From contig CAKASQ030000017.1 of the NCBI GenBank assembly GCA_916988195.3, positions 125,406-189,405 of the forward strand: a stretch of DNA of 64,000 bases, given 5' to 3'. The notes beneath the pieces were generated by a model, which did not search any database, was not told the origin of the DNA, and saw nothing but the letters and a program-made list of their open reading frames with translations. Of this stretch, positions 31,653 to 40,063 are shown piece by piece (positions within the stretch are counted from its first letter, which is position 1; each line of letters begins with the position of its first letter). A program made the position numbers and the translations under genes. This DNA is from Oscillospiraceae bacterium (GTDB lineage: Bacteria > Bacillota > Clostridia > Oscillospirales > Oscillospiraceae).

Positions 31653-34025
31653 CTATTCTCCTGTTTCCGCTCTGTCACCATCCGTCACCGATACGACAAT
31701 TTTCCCCTCGCGCGCCAAAATCTGAAGCGCTTTCGGAGGCGTCCCGGAGAGCAGCGCGTCGGAGAGCGGCGTCTGCACCAGCGTCTGGAGCAAATGCCGG
31801 ATATTGCGCGCGCCGCCCGGTTTTTCCATCGCCTGCCGGGCGATTTCCTCCGCCGCCCCGGAGGCAACTTCGAGCGTTAGCCCGCGCGATTTTGCCCGCC
31901 CGCAGATCGCCTCCAGCTGCCGCCGTGCAATCTCCGTAAGCTCCGGAAGCTCCAGCTTTTCAAAGCACGCCACACAGTCGATGCGCCCTAAAAATTCCGG
32001 GCTGAACAGCTGCCGCAGCGCCAATGTAAAGCGCGCCGTTTCTCCCTGCGGCAAAAAGCCGAGCCCGCCCTTCTGGTCCTCGCCGCTTCCCGCGTTCGAG
32101 GTCATGACGACGATGGCGTTTTTAAAGCTCACCGTGCGCCCCATGGAGTCCGTGAGCATGCCGTCGTCCATGACCTGCAAAAGAAGGTTCCGCACGTCGC
32201 GGTGCGCCTTTTCAATTTCGTCGAGCAGCACGACGCAGTAGGGCCTTCTTCTTACCTTCTCCGTGAGCGCGCCCGCCTCTCCGTGGCCGACATAGCCCGG
32301 AGGCGCTCCAATGAGGCGGGTCACGGAGCCGGGCTCCATATACTCGCTCATATCGATGCGAATGAGGCTGTCCGCGCTTCCGTATACCACGTCAGCCAGC
32401 GCCTTGCAGAGCTCCGTTTTGCCGACGCCCGTGGGACCCGCGAAGAGCATGGAGGCAGCTGGCCGCTCTGCATCCGCCATACCGCTTCTTCCCCGCCGTA
32501 CCGCCCGGCAGACCTCCCGCACCGCCGCGTCCTGCCCGACCACGCGCGCATGCAATGCGTCCTCCAAAGCCAAAAGCCGCTCTTTTTCCGTCCGACTGAG
32601 CGTTCCTACAGGGATTCCTGTGCGCTGGGAGACGACGTTTGCCACATCCTCACGCGTGACCAGCAGCATCCGCTGCGCGCGGCTGGACTCGGCCTGACGG
32701 CGCACGAGCTCCTGAAGACGGTCCCGAAGCGCCGCCGCGTGCTCATACGCTCCATCGCGCACGGCCTGCTCGAGTTCCTGCGAAAGGCGGTGCTTTTTTT
32801 CTTCCAGCCGCGTATCGTGATTCCCGCCCGTCAGCCACACGGAGGCCGCCGCTTCATCTACCAAATCGACCGCTTTGTCCGGCAAAAACCGGTCGGCCAG
32901 ATAGCGGCACGAGAGCTCGACCGCCGCAGACAGTGCCTCGTCTGAGATGCGGATGCGGTGGTGCCGCTCAAGCCCCGGGCGAAGGCCGCGCAGGATATCA
33001 AGCGTCTGCTCTTTTGTCGGCTCGCGCACGAGGACCTGCCGGAACCGCCGTTCCAGCGCCGCATCCTTTTCAATGTACTTGCGGTACTCCTCGAGCGTCG
33101 TCGCGCCGATGATCTGCACCTCGCCGCGGCCAAGGGCTGGCTTGAGTAAATTCGCCGCGTCAATCGCACCCTCCGCGCTGCCCGCGCCAACGATCGTGTG
33201 CATCTCGTCGACAAAGAGGATTATATTTCCCGCCCGGCGGATTTCCGCCAGAATGTCCCGGATGCGCTCTTCAAACTCACCGCGATATTTCGTGCCTGCC
33301 AAGACGCTCGCCATATCGAGCCGGTAGAGCTTCTTCCCCAGCAGTCCCTGCGGCGCCTGACCGGAGGCGAGCCGTTGGGCTAAGGCCTCGACAATCGCGG
33401 TCTTGCCCACGCCGGGCTCTCCGATCAGGGCGGGGTTATTTTTATTCTTGCGGCAGAGAATCTGCTCCACCTCGCAGAGCTCGCGCTCCCGGCCGATGAC
33501 CGGCTCCATACCCGCCGCTTTTTCTATCATATTCTCGCAATATTGCTCCAAAAGTCTCACACTGATCTGCCTCCCCTGCTGCGGCTGCGGCCGCGCATGC
33601 AGCGCTCCATAGGTTTCCGTAAACATGCAATCGAGTTCCGCGCCGTTTTCCTGTAAAATCCGGCACGCCGTACAGCCGTCGTCCCGTAAAAGCGCGAGCA
33701 GCAGATGCTCCGGCGTGACATTTGGCGCGTGCAGCCTTCCGGCCTCCACGCCCGCCTGATGCACCGCGCGGCGCGCTCTGGGTGAAAGCCCCTGCGGCAG
33801 AAATAAGGTCCTGCTGCCGATGCCCGCACCCGCCAGAACCATGGACCGCAGGCACGGCTCCTCCATCCCAACCGCGCGCAGCACCCGTCCCGCGCCGCCC
33901 GCTTCCTCCGAGATGGCCAGCAGCAAATGCTCGGTTCCCACATAGCTGTGGCCGAATTCTCTGGCAAAGCGTCCGGCCTGCACGACAAGCATTCGGAGTC
34001 TTCCGGATAATTCCTGCTTTTTCAC
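31653..34025 (-). CDS. clpC: ClpC-type AAA+ unfoldase
   Basis: Hsp100 chaperone that feeds proteins to ClpP. The 790 residues contain two N-terminal Clp_N repeats, AAA+ domain 1 with GEPGVGKT (202-209) and [12 protein letters not shown], a short middle domain with a UVR-like helix ([20 protein letters not shown]), and AAA+ domain 2 with GPTGVGKT (about residue 530) and LLDEIEKAH. The middle domain is too short for ClpB, and the loop KGGLGFLPQ resembles the ClpP-binding LGF loop. It starts at GTG after GAAAGGATGTGAGACC. ctsR and mcsAB, common clpC partners, are not adjacent, and no CtsR box was found. Confidence 0.85.
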   Translation of the reverse strand: MKKQELSGRLRMLVVQAGRFAREFGHSYVGTEHLLLAISEEAGGAGRVLRAVGMEEPCLRSMVLAGAGIGSRTLFLPQGLSPRARRAVHQAGVEAGRLHAPNVTPEHLLLALLRDDGCTACRILQENGAELDCMFTETYGALHARPQPQQGRQISVRLLEQYCENMIEKAAGMEPVIGRERELCEVEQILCRKNKNNPALIGEPGVGKTAIVEALAQRLASGQAPQGLLGKKLYRLDMASVLAGTKYRGEFEERIRDILAEIRRAGNIILFVDEMHTIVGAGSAEGAIDAANLLKPALGRGEVQIIGATTLEEYRKYIEKDAALERRFRQVLVREPTKEQTLDILRGLRPGLERHHRIRISDEALSAAVELSCRYLADRFLPDKAVDLVDEAAASVWLTGGNHDTRLEEKKHRLSQELEQAVRDGAYEHAAALRDRLQELVRRQAESSRAQRMLLVTREDVANVVSQRTGIPVGTLSRTEKERLLALEDALHARVVGQDAAVREVCRAVRRGRSGMADAERPAASMLFAGPTGVGKTELCKALADVVYGSADSLIRIDMSEYMEPGSVTRLIGAPPGYVGHGEAGALTEKVRRRPYCVVLLDEIEKAHRDVRNLLLQVMDDGMLTDSMGRTVSFKNAIVVMTSNAGSGEDQKGGLGFLPQGETARFTLALRQLFSPEFLGRIDCVACFEKLELPELTEIARRQLEAICGRAKSRGLTLEVASGAAEEIARQAMEKPGGARNIRHLLQTLVQTPLSDALLSGTPPKALQILAREGKIVVSVTDGDRAETGE

Positions 34026-34128
34026 GGTCTCACATCCTTTCTTCAGGAAGTTTCGCCGCTGTTTTCCTGATTTATACGACCGGAAAATATTTTTGCAGCT
34101 TTTTTCACAATGTTCACAGAATTATCAT

Positions 34129-34156
34129 TTGCATTTTCAGAAAAATGTGTTATGAT
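34129..34156 (+). promoter_or_regulatory. ferredoxin promoter
   Basis: TTGCAT, 16-base spacer, TATGAT, about 33 bases before the ferredoxin start. Confidence 0.7.
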
Positions 34157-34188
34157 GAGAGCGCATAAAAATATGGAGGTGCAATACT

Positions 34189-34359
34189 ATGGCTTATGTT
34201 ATTGGCGACGCTTGTGTCAACTGCGGTACCTGCGCTGACGCATGTCCCCTCGGCATCATTTCCGAAGGCGACGGCAAGTATGTCATCGACGCTGATCAGT
34301 GCGTAGAGTGCGGAACCTGCGCGGCTGAGTGCCCGAACGACGCGATCACTCAGGAATAA
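34189..34359 (+). CDS. 2[4Fe-4S] ferredoxin
   Basis: A 56-residue clostridial-type ferredoxin, an electron carrier for fermentative oxidoreductases. Two CxxCxxCxxxCP motifs are seen: CVNCGTCADACP and CVECGTCAAECP, separated by the usual loop. The length is typical. GGAGGTGCAATACT precedes the ATG, and a strong promoter and a very strong terminator make it a single-gene unit, transcribed divergently from clpC. Confidence 0.95.
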   Translation: MAYVIGDACVNCGTCADACPLGIISEGDGKYVIDADQCVECGTCAAECPNDAITQE

Positions 34360-34362
34360 TTG

Positions 34363-34407
34363 CAACAAACAAAGCGCCCGTGCTCAGCACGGGCGCTTTG
34401 TTTGTTG
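34363..34407. terminator. bidirectional terminator after ferredoxin
   Basis: A 45-base nearly perfect palindrome with a GC-rich centre (AAGCGCCCGTGCT ... AGCACGGGCGCTT) and A-rich and T-rich ends. Confidence 0.85.
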
Positions 34408-34501
34408 CCCGGAAAGAGCGGGGGCTCTCTCCGGATGGGGATTTCACGCTGACTGCAGATGACAAAACTCTGCGAGGCTTGGGTGTGCGTAGATTTTGGG
34501 G

Positions 34502-34530
34502 TTGTGCTTTTTCCTCTGGCATTGTATGAT
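34502..34530 (+). promoter_or_regulatory. promoter of the methyltransferase pair
   Basis: TTGTGC, 17-base spacer, TATGAT, 26 bases before the first ATG. Confidence 0.65.
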
Positions 34531-34556
34531 AGAGGAAACGTTTTTGGGAGGCGCGG

Positions 34557-35267
34557 ATGGAGGAGCTGATTTGCGGGAAATACCGGATGCGGATCCCGGC
34601 CGCGCAGTTTTCGCTCAGCACGGATACGATGGCGCTGGCGGATTTTGCCCGCGTAAAGCACAGCGCGCGTGTATGCGATCTTGGCTGCGGCAGCGGGGCG
34701 CTGGGACTTTTGCTGCTGGCGCGCGATGAAACGCTTTCTATCACGGGCGTGGAAATTCAGAAAGACGCTGCCCGCTGCGCCATGGAAAACGCTGCACAAA
34801 ACAATCTCAGCGGCCTTTCCGTTCTGCATGGCGACCTGCGGGCGTACCGGACGCTGCTGCCCGCAAACGGCTTTGACGCGGTGATTTCCAATCCGCCCTA
34901 TTACCCGCTCAAAAGCGGGGCTATCGCGGACGAAGCACCGCTTGCCATCGCAAAAAGCGAGCTTTGCTGCACAGTATCTGACCTCTGCGCCTGCGCGGCG
35001 TGGTGCCTGCGGTTCGGCGGGAGCTTTTTTCTGGTGCACAAGCCCGAGCGGCTGACGGATTTGCTGGTCACGCTGCGGGAAAACCGGCTAGAGCCTAAGC
35101 GCCTGCAATTCGTCCGCCACCACCCGAGCGCAACCGTCAGCCTCGTTCTGATCGAAGCAAGGCTTGGCGCGAAGCCCGGGCTGACGCTCGCAAACGACCT
35201 TCTATTCTATACCGACTCCGGCGAAAAGACCGCCGATTATAAACGACTCTACCACGAGGAGATCTGA
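34557..35267 (+). CDS. TrmN6-like tRNA1(Val) adenine-N6 methyltransferase family protein
   Basis: SAM-dependent N6-adenine methyltransferase of the YfiC/TrmN6 type, 236 residues. Motif I is CDLGCGSGALGLLLL, and the catalytic motif is SNPPYY. The N-terminus GKYRMRIPAAQFSLSTDTMA matches the family pattern (…QFSLSTDT). GGGAGGCGCGG precedes the ATG. rsmI follows after one base, the common arrangement of yabB and yabC-type genes in Firmicutes. The true tRNA target is inferred from the family. Confidence 0.88.
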   Translation: MEELICGKYRMRIPAAQFSLSTDTMALADFARVKHSARVCDLGCGSGALGLLLLARDETLSITGVEIQKDAARCAMENAAQNNLSGLSVLHGDLRAYRTLLPANGFDAVISNPPYYPLKSGAIADEAPLAIAKSELCCTVSDLCACAAWCLRFGGSFFLVHKPERLTDLLVTLRENRLEPKRLQFVRHHPSATVSLVLIEARLGAKPGLTLANDLLFYTDSGEKTADYKRLYHEEI

Positions 35268-35268
35268 C

Positions 35269-36105
35269 ATGGCTGGAATGCTCTATCTTGTCCCGACACC
35301 GATCGGGAACCTTTTCGATATTTCCGCGCGCTGCCGCAAAACCTTTGAGGAGGCCGACTTCATCGCCGCCGAGGACACACGCGTCACGTTAAAGCTTCTG
35401 AACTTTCTGGAGCTCAAAAAGCCGCTCGTAAGTTACTATGAGCACAACAAGCTTGAAAGCGGCCCCAAGATCGTCCGTCGGATTCAGGAGGGCGAAACAT
35501 GCGTCCTCGTCTCGGACGCGGGCTCCCCCGCCATCTCCGACCCCGGAGAAGACTTAGTCCGCCTGTGCGCCGAAGCAGGGTTGACGGTCTGCGCGATTCC
35601 GGGCCCCTGCGCACTCGTGACGGCGCTTTCCATCTCCGGCCTTCCCACGGGAAGATTCTGCTTCGAGGGCTTTTTGTCCATCAACAAAAAAAGCCGGCAG
35701 GAGCACCTGTCGGGGCTTAAAAACGAGCGCCGGACGATGATCTTTTACGAAGCGCCCCACAAGCTCCTCGCGACGCTCAAGGACATGGCTGCGACCTTCG
35801 GCGAAGACCGGCGCGTGAGCCTCTGCCGGGAGCTGACAAAACTCCACGAGGAGGTCGTCCGTACAACGCTTGGCGAAGCAGTCGCCCGGTATACGGAAAA
35901 CCCGCCCAGAGGCGAGTTTGTCGTCGTGGTCGAGGGCGCGCAGGAAGTACCCAGCGAGGAACTCTCCATTGAGGCGGGCGCGAAGCTCGTGCGCGCGGAA
36001 ATCGAAAAAGGCCTCTCCAAAAAGGACGCCGTGAAGCTCGTTGCCAAGCAGACGGGCCTTCCCCGAAACGCGCTTTATGAGGCAGCCTTGCAGGATGAAG
36101 ACTGA
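35269..36105 (+). CDS. rsmI: 16S rRNA (cytidine-1402-2'-O)-methyltransferase
   Basis: Methylates the ribose of C1402 in 16S rRNA. The 278 residues show the tetrapyrrole-methylase fold with LVPTPIGNLFDISARC, AAEDTRVTLKLLN, LVSDAGSPAISDPG, CAIPGPCALVTAL and FYEAPHKLLATL, all family signatures. It follows the methyltransferase gene by one base and ends in a bidirectional terminator. Confidence 0.96.
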   Translation: MAGMLYLVPTPIGNLFDISARCRKTFEEADFIAAEDTRVTLKLLNFLELKKPLVSYYEHNKLESGPKIVRRIQEGETCVLVSDAGSPAISDPGEDLVRLCAEAGLTVCAIPGPCALVTALSISGLPTGRFCFEGFLSINKKSRQEHLSGLKNERRTMIFYEAPHKLLATLKDMAATFGEDRRVSLCRELTKLHEEVVRTTLGEAVARYTENPPRGEFVVVVEGAQEVPSEELSIEAGAKLVRAEIEKGLSKKDAVKLVAKQTGLPRNALYEAALQDED

Positions 36106-36118
36106 TTGAGAAAAATAG

Positions 36119-36158
36119 AAACGCAGGTACGATTTTTCGCCGCACCTGCGTTTTTTGT
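36119..36158. terminator. bidirectional terminator between rsmI and the permease
   Basis: AACGCAGGT ... ACCTGCGTT stem, flanked by A-rich sequence on the left and TTTTTTG on the right. It serves both convergent genes. Confidence 0.75.
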
Positions 36159-36161
36159 TCC

Positions 36162-37565
36162 TTATTTTTCCATCTCAGAGGTATCCATTGTTTCCTCCGT
36201 CAGGGCGCCGACATCCTCGGCCTTGACCTTCTTGGGAAGGGTCAGGGACAGGATCATCGCCACAACAAACACGCCCGCAACGGGGTTGTTCGCAAAGATA
36301 TCGCTCACGATCTGCGGCATGCCGGAGAAAAATTCCGGAACCTGCGTCACACCGATACCGATGGCAAAGGAGGTGGCGGCAATGATCGTGTTTCTCTGGT
36401 CAAAGCCGCACTCGCCGAGCATCGTGACACCCGAGACGATAATCGCGCCGAACATGATGACCGTGCAGCCGCCGAGCACACAGTCGGGAAGCGTCGAGAA
36501 GAACGCGCCGACCGGCGGGAAGAGGCCTGCCAAAATGAGCGTCAGCGCACCGAACATGATCGTAAAGCGGTTGACGACCTTCGTCATCGCAACCAGACCC
36601 ACGTTCTGGCTGAAGGACGTAATGGGCGGGCAGCCGAACACGCCGCCGGAGATTGCGGAAATAAAGCCGTCGCAGCCAAGAGAGCCGGAGACCTCCTTTT
36701 CGGTGATCTCTCTGCCGAGGCCGCCCGTGCAGACCGCGGAGGTGTCGCCGATAGTTTCCGCCGCCGAGACAAGGAAGACAAGCGTCACGGAGACGATCGC
36801 GCCGATCTCAAAGCGCGGCGTATAGGCAAAGAGCTTGGGAAGGGCGATGATGCCGAGCTCCTGAACGGTATTCTTCATGGACGAAAAGTCGACCATGCCG
36901 AAGAACAAGGACACAATATAGCCCACAATCAGTCCAAACAGCACGTAAAGCTGCTTCCAGAAGCCCTTGGCAAGAGAATTGTAAATGAGGCACGCCGCCA
37001 GCGTAATGACCGCGACAAGAAGGTTCTGCCACGCGCCTGTGGGGTACACGGAAGAGCTCGCGAAGGACGAGATGCCGGTAGAAAGCAGGCTGAAGCCGAT
37101 CGTCGTCACAACGCATGCCGAAACAATCGGGCTCACAAAGCGCCGCCAGTATTTTGCCGTCAGGCCCAGAAGGCCCTCGATGCAGCCGCCGACAAGCACT
37201 GCGCCGATCATAAGGCCGTAGTCTCTGGCCGCAAGCGTCATCATCGCAGACAAAAACGTAAAGCTCAGGCCCATCACGACGGGAAGTCTCGAGCCGATGC
37301 GCCAGATGGGATAGAGCTGAATGAGCGTGCCGATGCCGGCGACTAACATGGCCGCCTGAATGAGAAGCGCCGTGTCGATGGCGGTGAACGCCACGCCGTT
37401 GTAGACCGCGACGCTTGCAATCAACATGACCGGCGTGACGTTCGCGACGAACATTGCCAGCACGTGCTGCAGGCCGAACGGGATGGCTTTTGCGACCGGT
37501 ACTCTGCCGTCCAGCTTGTAGATGTTGTCTACAGAAACCGATGCGTTGGATTTCTTGTCCTTCAT
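36162..37565 (-). CDS. NCS2 nucleobase permease (xanthine/uracil type)
   Basis: Nucleobase:cation symporter with about 14 membrane helices, 467 residues. The NCS2 signature SQNVGLVAMTKVVNR is present, along with FSAETIGD-type sequence (VSAAETIGDTSAVC) in the substrate-binding helix. Members of this group (PbuX, UraA, XanP) carry xanthine, uracil or urate; the exact substrate cannot be fixed. The start is the ATG after AAAGGAGAAATTTCA. A structured leader (37589-37666) of unknown ligand precedes it. Confidence 0.88.
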   Translation of the reverse strand: MKDKKSNASVSVDNIYKLDGRVPVAKAIPFGLQHVLAMFVANVTPVMLIASVAVYNGVAFTAIDTALLIQAAMLVAGIGTLIQLYPIWRIGSRLPVVMGLSFTFLSAMMTLAARDYGLMIGAVLVGGCIEGLLGLTAKYWRRFVSPIVSACVVTTIGFSLLSTGISSFASSSVYPTGAWQNLLVAVITLAACLIYNSLAKGFWKQLYVLFGLIVGYIVSLFFGMVDFSSMKNTVQELGIIALPKLFAYTPRFEIGAIVSVTLVFLVSAAETIGDTSAVCTGGLGREITEKEVSGSLGCDGFISAISGGVFGCPPITSFSQNVGLVAMTKVVNRFTIMFGALTLILAGLFPPVGAFFSTLPDCVLGGCTVIMFGAIIVSGVTMLGECGFDQRNTIIAATSFAIGIGVTQVPEFFSGMPQIVSDIFANNPVAGVFVVAMILSLTLPKKVKAEDVGALTEETMDTSEMEK

Positions 37566-37588
37566 TGAAATTTCTCCTTTTGTTTGAT

Positions 37589-37666
37589 GGCCGGAGCCGC
37601 TTCCGCGGTGGATAGCGTCCTTGTCCGAAAAGGGAAAAGTGACAATCGCTGTCCGTTGTTCCGGCC
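37589..37666 (-). promoter_or_regulatory. structured 5' leader of the permease, candidate riboswitch
   Basis: The transcript is predicted to begin about 37668. A 7-bp stem (GGCCGGA with TCCGGCC) closes a 78-base region that contains smaller hairpins, among them CCGC-GGAA-GCGG and GACA-GCGAT-TGTC. The closing strand ends 24 bases before the start codon, just before AAAGGAG. The consensus of the classical purine riboswitch is not visible. A regulatory RNA is inferred from structure and position. Confidence 0.45.
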
Positions 37667-37674
37667 TCACCTAT

Positions 37675-37703
37675 AGTATACGTGTTCATTTTTCGTGAAG
37701 CAA
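37675..37703 (-). promoter_or_regulatory. permease promoter
   Basis: On the minus strand TTGCTT (37703-37698), 17-base spacer, TATACT (37680-37675). Initiation would fall a few bases before the closing stem of the leader. Confidence 0.7.
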
Positions 37704-37789
37704 TACAAAAATTTTGTTTGGCTGACGAAAATTTTGTCAGTTTTTTAGCGCATTGTGCCAAAGTTCCGGATTTCATTCGGAATGGCCGA

Positions 37790-38100
37790 AAAATACCGCA
37801 GGCCAGCGCGAACGCTGGCCTGCGGTGGGGGGAGTACATATGGTTTTTCAGATATGGCGGCTGGCAGAAGCGGAGGAAGGGATGAAAAAGCTCCGGACGG
37901 CGCGGCGCGCAAGGCGGCGCCATATGGATAGAAGGAACTGCTCGCCCGGAACACAGGAGCTCTGCTCCTGCCAGCTGCAAAAAGCCGTACAAAGTGTCTC
38001 ACGCTTTGCAGTATCTGGAAAATCGTCACAGCAAAACGGTTTTTCCAGACAAACGCTCCGGCGGGCTTACCCGATGCCGCATCCGGCCGCATTTGCTTTC
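37790..38100 (-). ncRNA. candidate structured non-coding RNA, about 310 nt
   Basis: A minus-strand promoter (TTGACG, 18, TATACT at 38136-38107) and a strong terminator (37795-37826, then TATTTTTC) bound a region without a credible protein gene. Between them are several hairpins: CAGGAGC-AGA-GCTCCTG, TCTGGAAAA ... TTTTCCAGA and CGGG-TAAG-CCCG. A 144-residue frame runs through the terminator stem and has no ribosome binding site, so I do not take it as a gene. I do not recognise it as 6S, SRP or RNase P RNA. This entry also accounts for most of the gene-free stretch 37566-38339. Confidence 0.5.
37795..37826 (-). terminator. terminator of the candidate RNA
   Basis: ACCGCAGGCCAGCG-CGAA-CGCTGGCCTGCGGT, a perfect 14-bp stem, followed on the minus strand by ATTTTTC. 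Confidence 0.85.
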
Positions 38101-38106
38101 GAAAAT

Positions 38107-38136
38107 AGTATAGTGGTTTTGTGTGGGCTTCGTCAA
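38107..38136 (-). promoter_or_regulatory. promoter of the candidate RNA
   Basis: On the minus strand TTGACG (38136-38131), 18-base spacer, TATACT (38112-38107). Confidence 0.6.
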
Positions 38137-38269
38137 TTCCCCCCGGCGCAAGTTTTCGGAAAAACCGCAAAAAACACACACTTTTTTATGCCGAACATAT
38201 ATCATATTATATATGCCGCACGGCTTTTCATATGTCTCATTTCTTAATGACCCGATGAAAGGTTTTCAC

Positions 38270-38314
38270 TTGCGTTTTGATCGTTTCCATGCTATACTTG
38301 GCATATATACCAAG
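38270..38314 (+). promoter_or_regulatory. promoter and palindromic operator of the TetR gene
   Basis: TTGCGT (38270-38275), 17-base spacer, TATACT (38293-38298). The palindrome CTTGGCATATATACCAAG (38297-38314) overlaps the end of the -10 box and the start site, so the TetR protein probably represses itself here. Confidence 0.7.
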
Positions 38315-38339
38315 CATGAATTGGAAGAGGGTGTCCGCC

Positions 38340-39029
38340 GTGGCGATTACCGCAGCAAGCCTCGCCGCGAAGCAGCGGATTCTCAGCGCCTGCGTCCGGC
38401 TATTTCTGGAAAAGGGCTACAAACGCACAACCGTCGCCGAAATTCTGAAAGCCGCCAACGTCTCGGCCAGTACGTTTCAGAATATCTTCCACACAAAAGA
38501 CGGCGTGTTCATTGAGCTCGTCCGCTTTATGTTCGACAACCAGTTCAACATCGCCTTAAAATACACCGAGCAGAATTTCCCGCCCGTTTTCATTTACGCG
38601 CTCGAGACGAGCATCCAGCTCACGCTGACCGAGCTCAACGAAAATGTGCGCGAAATGTACCTCGAGGCCTATCGCCAGCCGCAAAGCGCGGAATACATCT
38701 ACCGCCACATGGCCATCCGGCTCTACCAGACGTTCCACTCGTACCTCCCGGCGTGTACCGAGAGTGATTTCTATGAGCTGGAGATCGGTTCAAGCGGCAT
38801 CATCCGCGCGTATATGGCGCGCTCTTGCGACCTCTATTTTACGCTCGAGCGAAAGCTCTCCCGCTTTCTCACAATGAGTCTAAGCGCCTACTCCGTTCCG
38901 CCCGATGAGCAGCGGGAGATCCTCGCGCATATCCGAACGCTCGATATTCGCGGTCTTTCCGAGCAGGTCATGCAGGAACTGTTCCGAAACCTCGCGATGC
39001 GCTTTTCCTTCTCCCTCGGCAATTCATAA
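38340..39029 (+). CDS. TetR family transcriptional regulator
   Basis: The 229-residue protein has the N-terminal TetR helix-turn-helix (AKQRILSACVRLFLEKGYKR; TTVAEILKAANVSASTFQNI then FHTKD) and an all-helical ligand domain. The start is taken at GTG after GAAGAGGGTGTCCGCC; an ATG 24 bases upstream lies close to the operator. It has its own promoter and terminator and no obvious target gene next to it, so the ligand and regulon are unknown. Confidence 0.88.
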   Translation: MAITAASLAAKQRILSACVRLFLEKGYKRTTVAEILKAANVSASTFQNIFHTKDGVFIELVRFMFDNQFNIALKYTEQNFPPVFIYALETSIQLTLTELNENVREMYLEAYRQPQSAEYIYRHMAIRLYQTFHSYLPACTESDFYELEIGSSGIIRAYMARSCDLYFTLERKLSRFLTMSLSAYSVPPDEQREILAHIRTLDIRGLSEQVMQELFRNLAMRFSFSLGNS

Positions 39030-39068
39030 CTTCGCCTTCTTCTCAGCAGTCAATCGGCGCTGATCAGA

Positions 39069-39103
39069 AAAGCGGGCAGACGCCCTCCGTGTCTGCCCGC
39101 TTT
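39069..39103 (+). terminator. terminator of the TetR gene
   Basis: AAAGCGGGCAGAC and GTCTGCCCGCTTT form a 13-bp perfect stem, followed by CCTTGCC. Confidence 0.7.
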
Positions 39104-39171
39104 CCTTGCCCTTCCGGCTGTGCCTGCAAAGTGCCGTTCTTGCAAATCCGCGTAGAACTCGCCGGTATCCC

Positions 39172-39279
39172 ATATGGGCGGACGTCTCTGTCCGTCCGGC
39201 AAAATGCATGCCCGAAACGCGAAAATCTTCGGCGAATTCGGTACTTTCCTTGGGCGGACAGAGTCGTCCGCCCCTACGA
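39172..39279. repeat. palindromic repeat unit A (GGGCGGAC subtype)
   Basis: Arms GGGCGGACGTCTCTGTCC and GGGCGGACAGAGTCGTCC then GCCCCTACG lie about 75 bases apart. The interior contains GAAAATCTTCGGCGAATTCG, the reverse complement of the interior of unit C at 53 kb. It is the first of two units filling the gene-free stretch 39104-39441. Confidence 0.7.
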
Positions 39280-39304
39280 ACTTTCCGGAAAGCTTTCCAC
39301 GTTT

Positions 39305-39412
39305 GCGTAAGGGGCGATGCCCACATCGCCCCATTGGGAAGTTGCGAATTCGCATTGGATTTTCGTAAAAACGGGTGATACTGCCGGGTCGATGTGGGCA
39401 TCGACCCCTACG
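39305..39412. repeat. palindromic repeat unit B (GTCGATG subtype)
   Basis: Left arm GTAAGGGGCGATGCCCACAT then CGCCCC, interior with GTTGCGAATTCGC, right arm GGGTCGATGTGGGCATCGAC then CCCTACG. Each arm is itself a hairpin. Unit length is about 108 bp. Confidence 0.8.
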
Positions 39413-39441
39413 AACGGTTTTGGCTGTTCCTCCGTAATTGC

Positions 39442-40062
39442 TCAGCTCTCGAAGGGTCGGACGCGAAGGGTCGCGCCCAGCTTCTCGCAGATTTTCCGCG
39501 CTGATTCCTGTTCCTCCGGCGTTGTGACCTGATCGACGACGGTCATCATGACGGTCGGCACGTATTTTGTGCACTCGTGCGTGTACTTGAGCATTGCGTC
39601 ATACGAGCCGATGCCGAACTTCGAACGCGTGAGCCGGAGATATTCCTCTGCGTCGATGGCGTTGAGGCTGATGGAGACCGCGTCGATCTTCCCCTCCAGC
39701 CACGGCGCGGTCGTCTCACCCCAGATGAGGTCCGCCAGGCCGTTCGTATTGATGCGGGTCTTCACGGTGTAGTTCTTCTTGAGCCACGCCGCAACCTCCA
39801 AAAGGTCCTTCAGCCGCTCGGCAGGCTCGCCGTAGCCACAGAAGACGACCTCGTCCATGCTGTTTAAGTCCCACTTGGAAAGAGACGCCTCGACCTCCTC
39901 CACCGTTGGCTCGCGCTCGAGCCACAGCGGGTCGGAGCCGTAGACCCCCGGCGCATTCTGCCGCAGGCAGAACGTACACGCGCAGGGACAGCGGTTCGTC
40001 ATGTTCACGTAGATCCCGTTTTTGGCCTTGTAGGTAATGGTCATGCCCTTCTGATCTGTCAT
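39442..40062 (-). CDS. TatD-linked radical SAM protein (TIGR04038-like)
   Basis: The 206-residue protein has the radical SAM cluster motif CPCACTFC (CxxxCxxC) after NMTNR, then FCGYGEPAERLKDLL and INTNGLADLIWG, the pattern of small radical SAM proteins linked with TatD nucleases. The reaction is unknown. The start follows GGGGGAAATCTAAT and lies just after the ECF gene stop, so the two are co-transcribed. The longer frame upstream overlaps that gene. Confidence 0.75.
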   Translation of the reverse strand: MTDQKGMTITYKAKNGIYVNMTNRCPCACTFCLRQNAPGVYGSDPLWLEREPTVEEVEASLSKWDLNSMDEVVFCGYGEPAERLKDLLEVAAWLKKNYTVKTRINTNGLADLIWGETTAPWLEGKIDAVSISLNAIDAEEYLRLTRSKFGIGSYDAMLKYTHECTKYVPTVMMTVVDQVTTPEEQESARKICEKLGATLRVRPFES

Positions 40063-40063
40063 A

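Noticed and set aside
37566-37680. classical purine riboswitch before the permease
   Set aside because: The conserved aptamer bases and the three-way junction pattern are not present; only an unassigned structure remains.
37745-38179. 144-residue open frame on the minus strand
   Set aside because: It runs through the perfect terminator stem, has no Shine-Dalgarno, no domain, and its first codons precede the promoter -10 box.
39172-39412. possible CRISPR or satellite array
   Set aside because: Only two units, with palindromic arms rather than direct repeats and spacers, and further copies are dispersed over 20 kb.
39050-39574. 174-residue open frame on the minus strand
   Set aside because: Translation of repeat units A and B plus the end of the radical SAM gene in another frame.
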